From Mobilicoccus massiliensis (GTDB taxonomy: Bacteria > Actinomycetota > Actinomycetes > Actinomycetales > Dermatophilaceae): a DNA stretch of 64,000 bases. The position numbers were made by a program, and so were the translations under genes. Positions 27,394 through 37,820 of this stretch are shown here, piece after piece (positions within the stretch are counted from its first letter, which is position 1; each line of letters starts with the position of its first letter). Location of the stretch: the NCBI RefSeq assembly GCF_000826525.2, contig NZ_LN651330.1, positions 248,001 to 312,000 on the forward strand, in the 5' to 3' direction. The notes beneath the pieces were generated by a model. It saw nothing but the letters and a program-made list of their open reading frames with translations, made no database searches and had not been told where the DNA came from.

Positions 27394-28188
27394 TCAGTGG
27401 GAACGACGGTGACCGACGAACGCGTCGAGCACCGCGACGACGTCGGGGATCGATTCGACGCGGTACGTGGCCCCGGTCTCCCCGGCGCCGACCTTGATCG
27501 TCACGTGTCCTTCGTCAGCCGGCAGCAGAGCGAAGGCCTTCTCGTCGGTGACGTCGTCACCGAGGTAGACGACGGCGTCGGCGTCCACGACGGCCTGCAG
27601 GGCCCGCAGGGCAAGCCCCTTGCTCGTGTCGACGACGCCGAGTTCGAGGACGCTCTTGCCGGCGAGCGCGTGGACCCCTTGGCGTTCCCCGAGTGGGGCG
27701 GCGTCGGCCAGGGCCGCCCGGGCCGCGTCCTCGGGCAGCCCACGGGTGTGCAGCACGACGGCGGCGGGTTTGCGCTCGATGCGGGCCTGCGGATGGCGCG
27801 TCAAGAGCTGTGTGAGCGCCTCGTCGAGGTCGGCAAGACGTGTTCGCGCCGCGTCGTCGAGCATCGCGCCGACCCCGAGATCGTCGCGGGAGCTCTGGGC
27901 GCCGTGGGAGCCGATGAGGCCGATGACGTCGTCGGATGCCCCCGAGAGGGTGCGCAGGGTGTCCACGTCACGCCCCGAGACGAGGGCCACCGTGACTCCG
28001 TCGAGAGCGGCCGCGGCGCGCAGCACGTCCATCGCGCCGTCGACGGGGGCGGCGTCGAGGGGGTTCTCGACGAACGGCGCGAGGGTGCCGTCGAAGTCGG
28101 TGGCCAGCACGACCCTCGGCAGGGTCGCGACCTCGGCGAGCCGCGCGGCGAGATCCGCCGGGAGCCTCGAGGCCGCCGGCTCGCTCAC
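27394..28188 (-). CDS. otsB: Trehalose-6-phosphate phosphatase
   Basis: The 264-aa HAD-family enzyme dephosphorylates trehalose 6-phosphate. HAD motif I is VLATDFDGTLAPF (nucleophile Asp), motif II is VTVALVSGRDVDTL, and motif IV is VYLGDDVTDEKAF. GIGSHGAQ-type sequence LIGSHGAQ and LELGVVDTSKGLALRAL are family-typical. GTG 28188 overlaps the otsA stop (GTGA), so synthase and phosphatase are made together. Trehalose is an osmoprotectant and envelope-lipid precursor in actinobacteria. Confidence 0.94.
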   Translation of the reverse strand: MSEPAASRLPADLAARLAEVATLPRVVLATDFDGTLAPFVENPLDAAPVDGAMDVLRAAAALDGVTVALVSGRDVDTLRTLSGASDDVIGLIGSHGAQSSRDDLGVGAMLDDAARTRLADLDEALTQLLTRHPQARIERKPAAVVLHTRGLPEDAARAALADAAPLGERQGVHALAGKSVLELGVVDTSKGLALRALQAVVDADAVVYLGDDVTDEKAFALLPADEGHVTIKVGAGETGATYRVESIPDVVAVLDAFVGHRRSH

Positions 28189-29612
28189 GCCCCCGCCTCG
28201 ATCTGGGCCTCGTCGCGCGGCACAGACTTCAGGGCGTCGAGGAACTCCCCGGCCCACTTCTGCACGTCGTGGTTGCGCACCGCCTGGCGCAGCGCCTTCA
28301 TGCGGCGGGTGCGCTCCTCGGGGGAGTCCTTGATGGCCTGCACGATGCGGTTCTTCAGACCGCGGATGTCGTGGGGGTTGTGGATGTAGGCGGCGTCGAG
28401 CTCCTTGGCCGCGCCCGTGAACTCCGAGAGCACGAGCGCGCCGTCGTCGTTGTGCCGGCAGGTGACGTACTCCTTGGCGACGAGGTTCATGCCGTCGCGC
28501 AGCGGGGTGACGAGCATGATGTCGGCGGCCTGGAACATCGCCGCCATCTCGGCCCGGTCGAACGACTGGTGCAGGTACTGCACGGCGGTGGCCTCGACGG
28601 TGGAGAAGTCGCCGTTGATGCCGCCGACCGTGAGCTCGATCTCGTCCTTGAGGTTCTGGTAGGCGGCGACGCGCTCGCGGCTCGGCACGGCGACCTGGAT
28701 GAGGGCGACGTCGGGCGGAGTGAGCTCCCCGTCGAGCAGGAGCTCGTGGTACGCCTTGAGGCGGTGGCGGATGCCCTTGGTGTAGTCGAGGCGGTCGACG
28801 CCGAGCAGGAGCACCTCGGGGTTGCCGAACGACTCGCGGATCTCCCGTGCTCGCTGCTGCACGTCCTCGCGGCGGGCGAGCTCGTCGAGGCCGTCGAAGT
28901 CGATGGAGATCGGCAGCCCCGCCGCGCGCACGGTGCGGCCGTCCACGCGAATCGTGTCACCGTCGGTCTCGTACCCCTCGAGCTGGCGGCAGGCGCGCTG
29001 GAAGTTCCAGGCGTCGTCCTCGCGCTGGAAGCCAAGGAAGTCGGCGCCGAGCAGGCCGTCGATGATGTGGCCGCGCCACGGGAGCTGCGCGAAGAGCTCG
29101 ACCGGCGGGAACGGGATGTGGTTGAACCAGCCGATCCGCACGTCGGGGCGCAGCTTGCGCAGCATCGCCGGGACGAGTTGCAACTGGTAGTCGTGGACCC
29201 ACACGGTGGCGCCCTCGGCGGCGACCTTGGCGAGTTCGTCGGCGAACCGCTGGTTGACCGTGCGATACGCGGCCCACCAGCGGCGATGGAACGTCGCCGG
29301 CACGATGACGTCGTGGTAGATCGGCCACAGGGTGTCGTTGGAGAAGCCCTCGTAGTAGTCGCGCACCTCTTGCGCCGACAGCGGTACCGGGTGCAGGTGC
29401 ATGCCCGAGTCGTCGAAGGGCTCGGGAGCCTCGCCCGGCTCGCCCGACCAGCCCACCCAGGCGCCGTCGCGGCCACGCATGACGGAGTCCATCGCGGTCA
29501 CGAGTCCGCCCGGGCTGCGCTTCCACTCGGTGCCGTTCTCGCCCTCGGCGCGGTCGACCGGAAGCCGGTTCGCCGCGATGACGAAGTCGTAGGTGGGGCG
29601 ATCGTCGCTCAT
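28185..29612 (-). CDS. otsA: Trehalose-6-phosphate synthase
   Basis: The 475-aa GT20 enzyme joins UDP- or ADP-glucose to glucose 6-phosphate. It has the N-terminal donor loop [43 protein letters not shown], the substrate motif [12 protein letters not shown] and [14 protein letters not shown] near the C-terminus. It is the first gene of otsA-otsB. AGGAG lies ten bases before ATG 29612. A 359-base divergent region separates it from the kinase gene. Confidence 0.95.
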   Translation of the reverse strand: MSDDRPTYDFVIAANRLPVDRAEGENGTEWKRSPGGLVTAMDSVMRGRDGAWVGWSGEPGEAPEPFDDSGMHLHPVPLSAQEVRDYYEGFSNDTLWPIYHDVIVPATFHRRWWAAYRTVNQRFADELAKVAAEGATVWVHDYQLQLVPAMLRKLRPDVRIGWFNHIPFPPVELFAQLPWRGHIIDGLLGADFLGFQREDDAWNFQRACRQLEGYETDGDTIRVDGRTVRAAGLPISIDFDGLDELARREDVQQRAREIRESFGNPEVLLLGVDRLDYTKGIRHRLKAYHELLLDGELTPPDVALIQVAVPSRERVAAYQNLKDEIELTVGGINGDFSTVEATAVQYLHQSFDRAEMAAMFQAADIMLVTPLRDGMNLVAKEYVTCRHNDDGALVLSEFTGAAKELDAAYIHNPHDIRGLKNRIVQAIKDSPEERTRRMKALRQAVRNHDVQKWAGEFLDALKSVPRDEAQIEAGA

Positions 29613-29971
29613 CGTTGGTCAACTCCTACGCGGTCGCGAAGTGGTCCGTCGTCATCCTATTCGGGCAGATCGGGCCGGCACGTCGGACGGGTCCGTTCGG
29701 CCTGCTCGGAGCCGCCGACGCTCGGCGGTTCGCGAACCACGCGGGTCCTCCGCGCCGGCGCACCGCAGCCGCGCATCCGCTACGACGCCGCTGCCCGGGA
29801 ATCCGGTGTCCGGGCTGCTCACAGGCTGTTGCCAGGTCGACACCAGGGCGTTCACCCGGCCCGTCCGTAGAGTGGGAGGGCCGATGTCGGGTCCGTTCGG
29901 ACCCCGGTGAGCAGGCCCGCCACGCGGGCGAGGACGAGGTGCGTCGCCGAGAGACGCATTCGGGAGGTGTC
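29613..29971. other. Divergent control region between otsA and the Ser/Thr kinase gene
   Basis: The 359-base gap contains a TAGAGT -10 box at 29868-29873 for rightward transcription and, just after it, an 8-codon frame (29884-29910, MSGPFGPR) that coincides with a 7-bp hairpin, GGGTCCG-TT-CGGACCC. CGGGTCCGTTCGG also occurs near 29689. No longer gene is supported. Confidence 0.45.
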
Positions 29972-31927
<1,956 letters not shown>

Positions 31928-32085
31928 TCCGGTGCGGCGGAGGACCGTCCCGATCATGCGTCCATGTTGCCTTGGTCACGTATTGATCACGGTTCAGGAT
32001 GGTTCTCGGTGTTCGTGACGTGCGACGACGCGCGGAGGCGGCGATGATGCCGTGATCGATTCGTTGCCCAACCGTGACTCAGGCA

Positions 32086-32112
32086 TTGCTCAGGTGTCAT
32101 CTCTGGCCTAGA
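32086..32112 (+). promoter_or_regulatory. rpf promoter
   Basis: A TTGCTC-type -35 (32086-32091) and TAGAGT -10 (32107-32112) are separated by 15 bases, slightly short. Transcription from here would give a leader of about 280 bases containing the riboswitch. Confidence 0.5.
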
Positions 32113-32204
32113 GTCGCCAACGTTTGGCCGACAGGTTCATGGTCCTGTCCTCGGGGGCCCGACACCAACTGCACATTTCATCCATACATCTGCGCGCCCT
32201 CGCG

Positions 32205-32366
32205 CCGAGCTTCGTCAGAGGGCGTCACCGCCGGTTCACGCCGGGCAGACGAAGGTGGGGGACCCAGTGGCCGTGATCCGGCCCGGCCGTCGAGAGACGG
32301 CCTTGGGGTGAAGCCGAGAACTTCGGCCGGGCAACCTGACGCCCGAACCCGACAGCTAACCCCACA
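32205..32366 (+). ncRNA. Cyclic di-AMP riboswitch (ydaO/yuaA type)
   Basis: The sequence contains the near-invariant ydaO blocks in order: GGGGGACCCAGTGG (about 32257-32270), TTGGGGTGAAGCC (from 32303), GGGCAACC (from 32329) and CCGAACCCGACAGCTAACC (about 32343-32361). Hairpins such as GGCCGTC-GAGA-GACGGCC lie between them. In actinobacteria this riboswitch class turns off cell-wall hydrolase genes, notably rpf, when c-di-AMP is high; here it lies directly upstream of an rpf gene. The outer boundaries are approximate. Confidence 0.85.
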
Positions 32367-32397
32367 GGCGCCGTCAGGAGAGGATTCGACCATCCAC

Positions 32398-33033
32398 ATG
32401 CATTACAACGCCAAGCACCGCGCTGCCCGTCCTGCCTCGAAGGCCCGCCGCACGTTCGCGACGGCTCTTCTGGGTGGCGCCACCATCGTCGGCGGCATGT
32501 TCGCCGGCGCGCCCTCCGCTCAGGCCGCTGGCGGCAACGTCTGGGACCGCGTCGCCGCGTGCGAGAGCGGTGGCAACTGGAAGATCGCCACCGGCAACGG
32601 CTACTACGGCGGTCTGCAGTTCTCGAAGGGCAGCTGGCGCGCCGCCGGCGGCCACCGTCACGCGGCCCTGCCGCACCACGCCAGCAAGGCCGAGCAGATC
32701 GCGACCGCCAAGAACCTGCTGCGCATGCAGGGTCCGGGCGCGTGGCCGGTCTGCAGCAAGCGCGCGGGCCTGAACCGCTCCAACGGCCTCGCGGCCGGCG
32801 GCGGTGTCGCGACCAAGGCGGCCTCGCGCAGCGTGCAGCGTGCGTCCAACGCGCCGATGCCCACGCGCAACCAGGTGCGCAAGCTCCAGCGCGCGGTCGG
32901 TGCCCGCGTCGACGGCATCGTCGGCCCGGAGACCGTGCGCAAGACCCAGCGTCACCTCGGCCAGCGCCAGACCGGCGCGAGCTACCTCTCGGGCGCCACT
33001 CTCAAGGGTGCCTGGAAGATCGTGCGCGGCTGA
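32398..33033 (+). CDS. Resuscitation-promoting factor with peptidoglycan-binding domain
   Basis: The 211-aa secreted protein has a signal peptide (basic start, TFATALLGGATIVGGMFAGA, cleavage after APSAQA near 43), an Rpf/transglycosylase-like domain from NVWDRVAACESGGNW with catalytic Glu56, LQFSKGSWRAAGG and a disulfide Cys pair, and a C-terminal PG_binding_1 domain (RNQVRKLQRAVGARVDGIVG). Rpf enzymes cleave peptidoglycan and trigger regrowth from dormancy. ATG 32398 is about 14 bases after GGAGAGGA. Control by c-di-AMP is likely from the upstream riboswitch. A strong terminator follows. Confidence 0.93.
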   Translation: MHYNAKHRAARPASKARRTFATALLGGATIVGGMFAGAPSAQAAGGNVWDRVAACESGGNWKIATGNGYYGGLQFSKGSWRAAGGHRHAALPHHASKAEQIATAKNLLRMQGPGAWPVCSKRAGLNRSNGLAAGGGVATKAASRSVQRASNAPMPTRNQVRKLQRAVGARVDGIVGPETVRKTQRHLGQRQTGASYLSGATLKGAWKIVRG

Positions 33034-33046
33034 GTCGTACCGCATT

Positions 33047-33090
33047 CGACGAAGGCCCGGTTCCTCCACAGAGGAACCGGGCCTTCGTCG
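33047..33090. terminator. Very strong terminator after rpf
   Basis: Perfect 20-bp arms (33047-33066, CGACGAAGGCCCGGTTCCTC, and 33071-33090) enclose a CACA loop. It sits between the convergent rpf and DUF6131 genes and can serve both. Confidence 0.93.
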
Positions 33091-33156
33091 TGTCCCGCCC
33101 GGGATCGGCGTGGGCGCCGATCACCGGGCGAGCGCTGCGATATCGCTGCCCGAGGT

Positions 33157-33300
33157 CTACCAGACCCTGCGGCGGGCGCCGCCGATCGGGACGAAGTTGA
33201 GGATCAAGCCGACGATGATCAGCAGCACCCCGATGGAGGTGAGGATGTTCATCTTCACCAACCAGCCCACGATCACCAGAACAATTCCGAGGCCAACCAT
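33157..33300 (-). CDS. Small DUF6131-type membrane protein
   Basis: This 47-aa frame is MVGLGIVLVIVGWLVKMN, ILTSIGVLLIIVGLILNF and VPIGGARRRVW in sequence: two hydrophobic helices and a basic end. This is the pattern of the small actinobacterial DUF6131 proteins. GGAG lies seven bases before ATG 33300. It is too short for routine gene callers. The role is unknown, perhaps membrane or envelope stress. Confidence 0.8.
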   Translation of the reverse strand: MVGLGIVLVIVGWLVKMNILTSIGVLLIIVGLILNFVPIGGARRRVW

Positions 33301-33559
33301 GATGGTCTCCTTTCAGGGGGTGCGCTCCCAAGGGAGCGGCCGGGTCGACGGTTGCCGACTCGTCTACAGCATGCCTCGCAATACCCGCTCGGATGCATCC
33401 TGAAACGCAACGATTCGGACTCTGCGCGCCAAAGCCGCTGGTCGCGGGCCCGTCGGCTGCTGAATCCCCTTGAGGGCGTGTGGGATCGGACGTGTGAACG
33501 GACGTCGAGAAACCGGTAGAATGATCAAGCGCTGCCCGCGCCGAGGTTCGGGCTCGCAC

Positions 33560-33632
33560 GCTGGAGTGGCGCAATCGGTAGCGCACCTGTCTTGTAAACA
33601 GGTGGTTGTGGGTTCGAGTCCCATCTCCAGCT
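33560..33632 (+). tRNA. tRNA-Thr (anticodon TGT)
   Basis: The 73-nt cloverleaf has acceptor arms GCTGGAG and CTCCAGC, a D-arm with AATCGGTAG, an anticodon stem CCTGT/ACAGG with loop CTTGTAA (anticodon TGT) and a T-loop GGTTCGAGTCC. The discriminator is T and CCA is not encoded. A TAGAAT -10 box lies about 40 bases upstream. Its 3' 37 bases are the left part of the integration duplication, and the gene stays intact because the element brings an identical 3' half. Confidence 0.97.
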
Positions 33633-33634
33633 CT
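33596..33634. other. attL: 39-bp direct repeat within tRNA-Thr
   Basis: The 39 bases starting AAACAGGTGGTTGTGGGTTC and ending CAGCTCT recur without change at 43061-43099. They cover the anticodon-stem 3' strand to the tRNA end. This is the attachment core on the integrase side of the integrated element. Confidence 0.95.
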
Positions 33635-33690
33635 CTGACCTGGTCAGACACCCCCACCCGGGCCAGGTGTTTAAGGGTGTCGCTACACGT

Positions 33691-33700
33691 TTACTGCCCG
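33691..33700 (+). other. Possible integrase arm-type site near attL
   Basis: TTACTGCCCG occurs here, 57 bases inside attL, and again at 42934-42943 near attR in the same orientation. Shared short sites at both ends are expected for arm binding by tyrosine integrases; assignment is tentative. Confidence 0.35.
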
Positions 33701-33703
33701 GAA

Positions 33704-34825
33704 TCACTCTAGCGGCATCGCAAGGGCTTTTGCAGCCTTTCGACTCGCCACACCACGACCCAGGTACACGTCCATCGTCATCGACGGCATCGAGTGACCC
33801 AAGTGGTCCGCGATGTCCCGCGCGGTCATCCCGGCCGCGTCCATCCTGGTCGCCGCGGTCTTCCGCAGGGTGTGACTGTGGACCCACGGAAACCCGGCCC
33901 GGTCGAACGCGCGACGCAGGTGAGACGACGTGTTGCTCGGGTCGCGTGGCCGACCCAGCGGCGACGGGAACAGTGCGACGTCGGTTCGGATGCGGGGGTC
34001 CGCGATTCGATCCCTGAGCATCAGCACCACGGCATCGGGCAGCGCGATGGTCCGCGTGCCGGCCCTCGACTTCGTCCGCTCCTGCCGACCCTTGTGCGTC
34101 TGGGTCGCGCGGATCGTCGCCGTGCCGTCGTCGAGGTCGACGTCCTCCTCGAGCAGCGCGCACGCCTCCCCGAGGCGCACTCCTGAGCCCAGCATGAAGA
34201 CGACGAGGTCGACGAGGTCGTGCTCGCGGGTGATCGTGTCCTTGCGTAGCCCTGCCAGCAGCGCTGCTGCCTCGACGTCGGTCAGGGCACGCGCCGGGTC
34301 CGTCTTCTTGGGGAGCGACGACAGCTCGCGCACGGGATTCGTGTCCAGGGCGCCGTGCCGCACGGCCAGGCCCAGCATCATCGACAGACACGCCCGCGTC
34401 GTCCGGGCCGTCGCCACACCATGCCCGTCCCGTACGGCGTCAACAAAGTCGTCCAGGCGTGCCGGCGTGCATTCCCCGACGCGCACCTCACCGACCCGCG
34501 GCGTGATGATGCGTTCCACGATCCACTCGTACCGTGCGACGGTCGACGGCGCCCGCTGACCGTCCAGCCGCACCCGCGCAAGCCACTGCGAGGCGAGCTC
34601 GCTCACGCGCGTGTTGTCGCGGATCGTGCCCGTGGGCGGCCGGCGCGTCTTGAGTGCGGCGTCCAGTTCCTTACGTGCTTCCTTCTCCGTCGCCCCGAAC
34701 TTCGCGACCTGCCGGACCTTGCCGTCCTGGTCGCGTACGCGGCACCGGGCACGGAACCGGCCCGGCGACGTCTCCTGAACGTTGACGGCGCCGGCCTCAC
34801 CGATCGGCAACGGGGGTCTAGCCAC
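33704..34825 (-). CDS. Tyrosine-type integrase of the element
   Basis: The 373-aa recombinase has an N-terminal arm/core-binding region and a C-terminal catalytic domain with Arg217 (GSGVRLGEA), His318 and Arg321 (HSHTLRKTAATRM), His344 (LGHSM) and nucleophile Tyr354 (DVYLGRG). It should catalyse site-specific recombination between the tRNA-Thr att sites. It ends about 70 bases from attL, the usual place. GTG 34825 overlaps the end of the XRE gene by 8 bases, so the regulator and integrase are translated from one message. Confidence 0.95.
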   Translation of the reverse strand: MARPPLPIGEAGAVNVQETSPGRFRARCRVRDQDGKVRQVAKFGATEKEARKELDAALKTRRPPTGTIRDNTRVSELASQWLARVRLDGQRAPSTVARYEWIVERIITPRVGEVRVGECTPARLDDFVDAVRDGHGVATARTTRACLSMMLGLAVRHGALDTNPVRELSSLPKKTDPARALTDVEAAALLAGLRKDTITREHDLVDLVVFMLGSGVRLGEACALLEEDVDLDDGTATIRATQTHKGRQERTKSRAGTRTIALPDAVVLMLRDRIADPRIRTDVALFPSPLGRPRDPSNTSSHLRRAFDRAGFPWVHSHTLRKTAATRMDAAGMTARDIADHLGHSMPSMTMDVYLGRGVASRKAAKALAMPLE

Positions 34826-35291
34826 TGGCCTTGTCGCTCTCTCGTTGCTCTTGGACCAGGCCGTCGAGCAGTTCCGCTGCGCGTCTCACTTGGATGTTCG
34901 CCTGGACGAGTCGTACCGACGCCGGAGAGCTGCGGCCGTGGAAGTTCTTCCATGCGGCCGACGCCGGCATGGTGACGCCTGGCATGTACTCGATCTGAGC
35001 CTCGCCGTCTTCGGGGTCCGTTCGATCTTGCGGTCCGTCCTTCGCCCCGGGGAACAGCAGTTCCGCAGGGGATACCGAGAGCGCGCGTGCGATGACGACC
35101 AGCTCGTGAACCGTGATCCCCTCTCTGCGGCCCGTCTCCAGTCCGACGACCGTGTTCCGGACGATCGGGAATCCAAAGCCAGCACACCTCTCGCAGAGGT
35201 CGGTTTGGCTCAGCCCCTCCTCCTTCCTGAGGCGGGCGATCTCTGCGCCGATCCGTCGTGTCCAGGATCGGGGCCATTCTGATTGCTGCAT
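34818..35291 (-). CDS. XRE-family regulator (probable element repressor)
   Basis: The 157-aa protein has an HTH_3 domain (about 13-70): IGAEIARLRKEEGLSQTDLC, then NTVVGLETGRREG. Its C-terminal part (VRLVQANIQVRRAAELLDG) may form a dimerisation helix. It is divergent from the excisionase-like gene across a short shared promoter region, the layout of an immunity repressor controlling the lysogenic decision. ATG 35291 lies six bases after TATCGT, so it may be leaderless. Confidence 0.82.
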   Translation of the reverse strand: MQQSEWPRSWTRRIGAEIARLRKEEGLSQTDLCERCAGFGFPIVRNTVVGLETGRREGITVHELVVIARALSVSPAELLFPGAKDGPQDRTDPEDGEAQIEYMPGVTMPASAAWKNFHGRSSPASVRLVQANIQVRRAAELLDGLVQEQRESDKASG

Positions 35292-35297
35292 GAGTGA

Positions 35298-35341
35298 ACG
35301 ATAGCGCACGGTTTGCACATTCGAGTTGGAGCGTCTACAGT
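35298..35341. promoter_or_regulatory. Divergent promoter pair of the element
   Basis: Rightward: -35 TTGCAC (35313-35318), 17-base spacer, -10 TACAGT (35336-35341), driving the excisionase-like operon. Leftward: -10 TATCGT on the minus strand (35303-35298), driving the repressor. The two overlap, so the regulator could switch between them. Confidence 0.7.
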
Positions 35342-35399
35342 CTGCATCAGGCAACAAGAGTCACCACAATGTTGACTCAAATAGGGACGGAGTGGACGC

Positions 35400-35594
35400 A
35401 TGGCCGAGCAGCAGCCCGCACTTCTGACGATCGAAGGCGTAGAGGCGCGCACCGGGATTCCGGTGCGGCAGATCCGCGTCCTCACGACGAATGGGACCGG
35501 CCCGCCGTCGGTCCGCCTCGGAAAGCGGCGCTGGTGGCGCGCCGCAGACGTCGACGCATGGATCGACGAGACGTTCGCGCAGGACTCCCACTGA
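35400..35594 (+). CDS. Excisionase-like HTH_17 protein
   Basis: The 64-aa protein has a MerR/HTH_17 type helix-turn-helix: LLTIEGVEARTGIPVRQIRV, then VRLGKRRWWRAADVDAWID. Such small proteins act as recombination directionality factors (Xis) in actinobacterial elements. It is the first gene of the rightward operon, downstream of a good promoter; GGAG precedes ATG 35400. Confidence 0.8.
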   Translation: MAEQQPALLTIEGVEARTGIPVRQIRVLTTNGTGPPSVRLGKRRWWRAADVDAWIDETFAQDSH

Positions 35595-35606
35595 CCCCGG
35601 ACGCAA

Positions 35607-35637
35607 CGCGGCCCGGGTCCCCTCGACCCGGGCCGCG
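35607..35637 (+). terminator. Hairpin after the excisionase-like gene
   Basis: Perfect 13-bp arms, CGCGGCCCGGGTC (35607-35619) and its complement (35625-35637), enclose a 5-base loop. No U-run follows; the next ribosome-binding site begins just beyond. It may attenuate transcription into the operon. Confidence 0.65.
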
Positions 35638-35650
35638 CGAGGAGACCAAC

Positions 35651-35986
35651 ATGCCCCATACGCACCACATCTCGCGTCACCAGTTTACCGGTGACTTGGT
35701 GCAGCGTGTCCCCGCCGACCGCGGCCCCGGATACCAGGCCGACCTCGACGAGGTGCTCGCCCGAACGGCCGACGCATGGTCGGCCGGCTACGCGACCGGG
35801 TACCACGACGGCCGCGCCGACCGGGCCGCTGACGCCGCGCACCGCGCCCTCGCCACCGACCTGCGAAGCATCGCGGACGGTCCCGAGATCACGAGCATGA
35901 ACGGCTCGGACGCCGAGCTCAGGGCCCGAGCTGCCGAGCGCGAGCGAGCCGGGATCGCCCGGGCCCGCGTGGGGAGGGCATCGTGA
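35651..35986 (+). CDS. Hypothetical element protein
   Basis: The 111-aa product starts MPHTHHISRHQFTGDLVQRV and continues as an Ala/Arg-rich helical protein with WSAGYATGYHDGRADRAAD. I do not recognise the family. The start follows GAGGAGACC. Its last four bases overlap the GTG of the DUF3987 gene, so it is translationally coupled to it. Confidence 0.65.
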   Translation: MPHTHHISRHQFTGDLVQRVPADRGPGYQADLDEVLARTADAWSAGYATGYHDGRADRAADAAHRALATDLRSIADGPEITSMNGSDAELRARAAERERAGIARARVGRAS

Positions 35987-37467
35987 CCACGCTCATGCTC
36001 GACGACCCGACACCGCTCATGCACGCCAAGCCCACCGCGACGTTCCCGACGTCAGCTCTGCCCACGTTCCTGGCCGAGATGGTCGACGCCGTCGCCGAGG
36101 CTACCCAGACCGACGTCGCGATGACCGGAACGTCGGCGCTGTCTGTCCTCGCCGCCATGGCCGGCGGGCAGGCCGAGATCGAACCCCGCACCGGGTGGCG
36201 TGAACCTCTGTGCTTGTTCACCGCCACCATTGCCGAGCCCGGCGAGCGGAAATCCGCCGTGCAGGCCATGATGACCGCGCCCTTGCTGGACGCCGAGGAG
36301 GTTCTTGTCTCGGACGGGGAGATCGCCCGGCAGGAGGCGACCACGACCCGCGACATCGCCATCAGGGCCGCCGAGAACGCTCGGAGCACGGCAGGCAAGG
36401 CCAGCGGTGCCGAACGCGACAAGGCACTGGCCGAGGCCATCTCGGCGACGATGGCGGCGGAATCCATCGACGTGCCACCCCTGCCACGCCTCCTCGCCGA
36501 CGACGTCACCCCCGAGGCCGTCGCCGGCCTCCTCGCCGAGCAGCGTGGCCGACTGGCCATCGTGTCCGCCGAGGGCGGCGTGTTCGACACCATCGCCGGC
36601 CGCTACTCCAACGTGCCCAACCTTGACGTTTTTCTCAAAGGTCACGCGGGTGACACGCTCAAGGTGGACCGACGCGGACGCGCCCCCGAGTTCATCCGCC
36701 GACCCGCGCTGAGCATGGGGTTGATGGTGCAACCGGACGTCATCCGGGCCATCGGACAGAACCGCACCTTCCGCGGTCGAGGCCTCACGGCACGGTTCTT
36801 GTACGCCCGGCCGGTCTCCCGGGTCGGCCACCGCCGTGCAGATGCCGCGCCTGTCCCCGCGACCGTCCTCGAGGCCTACAACGACAGGATCCGCGAGATG
36901 GCAATGGACCTGCACCAGTGGGCGGGAGACCCGGCCGTCCTGACCATGTCGACCGAGGCGCGTGAGGCCCTGGTGCGCCTCATGGAGGAGATCGAGCCCC
37001 AGCTCGACCCCCGCACCGGCTCGCTCGGACACATGACGGATTGGGGCTCCAAGTTCGTCGGTGCGGTGACCCGGATCGCCGGCCTCCTCCACCTCGCGAC
37101 CCACGACGCCGAGGACGCCATCCGAGTGCCTGTCTCGGGTGACACGTTCGACCGCGCCACCGCCATCGGCCGCTACTACCTCGACCAGGCGCGGGCCGTG
37201 TTCCGTGAGATGGGTGCCGACGAGGACACCCTGAACGCGGTCTACCTCCTGGACCGGACCCGTGGTCTTGGCGCAGAGGAGGTCACTGAACGAGACCTAA
37301 TGCGGGTCGCGCAGAAGTTCCGCACGAAAGCCGACATGGCGCCGGCCCTTAACCGCTTGGTCGATGCCGGGTGGTTGATCCCCGTGGAGATCACCAGGGA
37401 GCCGGGCACCCGAGGTCGCCCACCATCGCCCTCGTACCGCGTCCACCCGGCCACATGGGAGGCCTGA
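35983..37467 (+). CDS. DUF3987 (YfjI-like) replication ATPase
   Basis: The 494-aa product fits DUF3987, found in phages and integrative elements as a putative replicative helicase or primase partner. It opens with a helical domain (FLAEMVDAVAEATQTDVAM), then a P-loop variant in TIAEPGERKSAV (Gly87, Lys90, Ser91), GRLAIVSAEGGVFDTIAGRYS as a Walker B-like strand and a C-terminal winged-helix-like end (FRTKADMAPALNRLVDAGW). It probably drives element replication; the exact activity is unknown. GTG 35983 overlaps the previous stop. Confidence 0.82.
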   Translation: MTTLMLDDPTPLMHAKPTATFPTSALPTFLAEMVDAVAEATQTDVAMTGTSALSVLAAMAGGQAEIEPRTGWREPLCLFTATIAEPGERKSAVQAMMTAPLLDAEEVLVSDGEIARQEATTTRDIAIRAAENARSTAGKASGAERDKALAEAISATMAAESIDVPPLPRLLADDVTPEAVAGLLAEQRGRLAIVSAEGGVFDTIAGRYSNVPNLDVFLKGHAGDTLKVDRRGRAPEFIRRPALSMGLMVQPDVIRAIGQNRTFRGRGLTARFLYARPVSRVGHRRADAAPVPATVLEAYNDRIREMAMDLHQWAGDPAVLTMSTEAREALVRLMEEIEPQLDPRTGSLGHMTDWGSKFVGAVTRIAGLLHLATHDAEDAIRVPVSGDTFDRATAIGRYYLDQARAVFREMGADEDTLNAVYLLDRTRGLGAEEVTERDLMRVAQKFRTKADMAPALNRLVDAGWLIPVEITREPGTRGRPPSPSYRVHPATWEA

Positions 37468-37472
37468 CGGAA

Positions 37473-37820
37473 ATGACAGAACCGACAAAATCGCGCCTTT
37501 CGTCAGTCCCGTCATTTGTGTCAGCCACCCAACTACTCGCCAGCGACCTCGACCGCCTCGCCGCCGCCGGCCGGAAGACCCCCTGCCAGTACGTCCTCCG
37601 TCAAGGCGACGAACGCTTCATCTCGGAGGACCGCGACGAACGGGAGTCCGCCCGCGGACTATGCGCCGGATGCCCCGTCCTCGACCTGTGCCGGGCCGCG
37701 GCCATCGAGGAGCAGTGCTCATGGGGAGTACGGGGCGGCGTCGACTTCAGCGACTCCCGAACCCGCCGCGCCGCGCGGCGTCAGCACCACCGCAAGATCA
37801 ACCGATCGGAGACAGCATGA
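37473..37820 (+). CDS. WhiB-like iron-sulfur regulator in the element
   Basis: The 115-aa product has the four WhiB cysteines: Cys38 (TPCQY), Cys64, Cys67 and Cys73 (GLCAGCPVLDLC), followed by the SWGVRGGVDF turn and a basic C-terminus (RRAARRQHHRKI). These bind a [4Fe-4S] cluster and sigma-factor region 4. Phage-encoded WhiB proteins can block host WhiB functions or superinfection. ATG 37473 lies six bases after the DUF3987 stop; ATG 37455 is an alternative. Confidence 0.88.
   Translation: MTEPTKSRLSSVPSFVSATQLLASDLDRLAAAGRKTPCQYVLRQGDERFISEDRDERESARGLCAGCPVLDLCRAAAIEEQCSWGVRGGVDFSDSRTRRAARRQHHRKINRSETA

Larger units (their letters stand above)
31928..32397 (+). other. Long leader region of the rpf gene
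   Basis: The 470-base gap contains a promoter near 32086-32112 and a c-di-AMP riboswitch at about 32205-32366. No coding region is supported in it. Confidence 0.7.
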
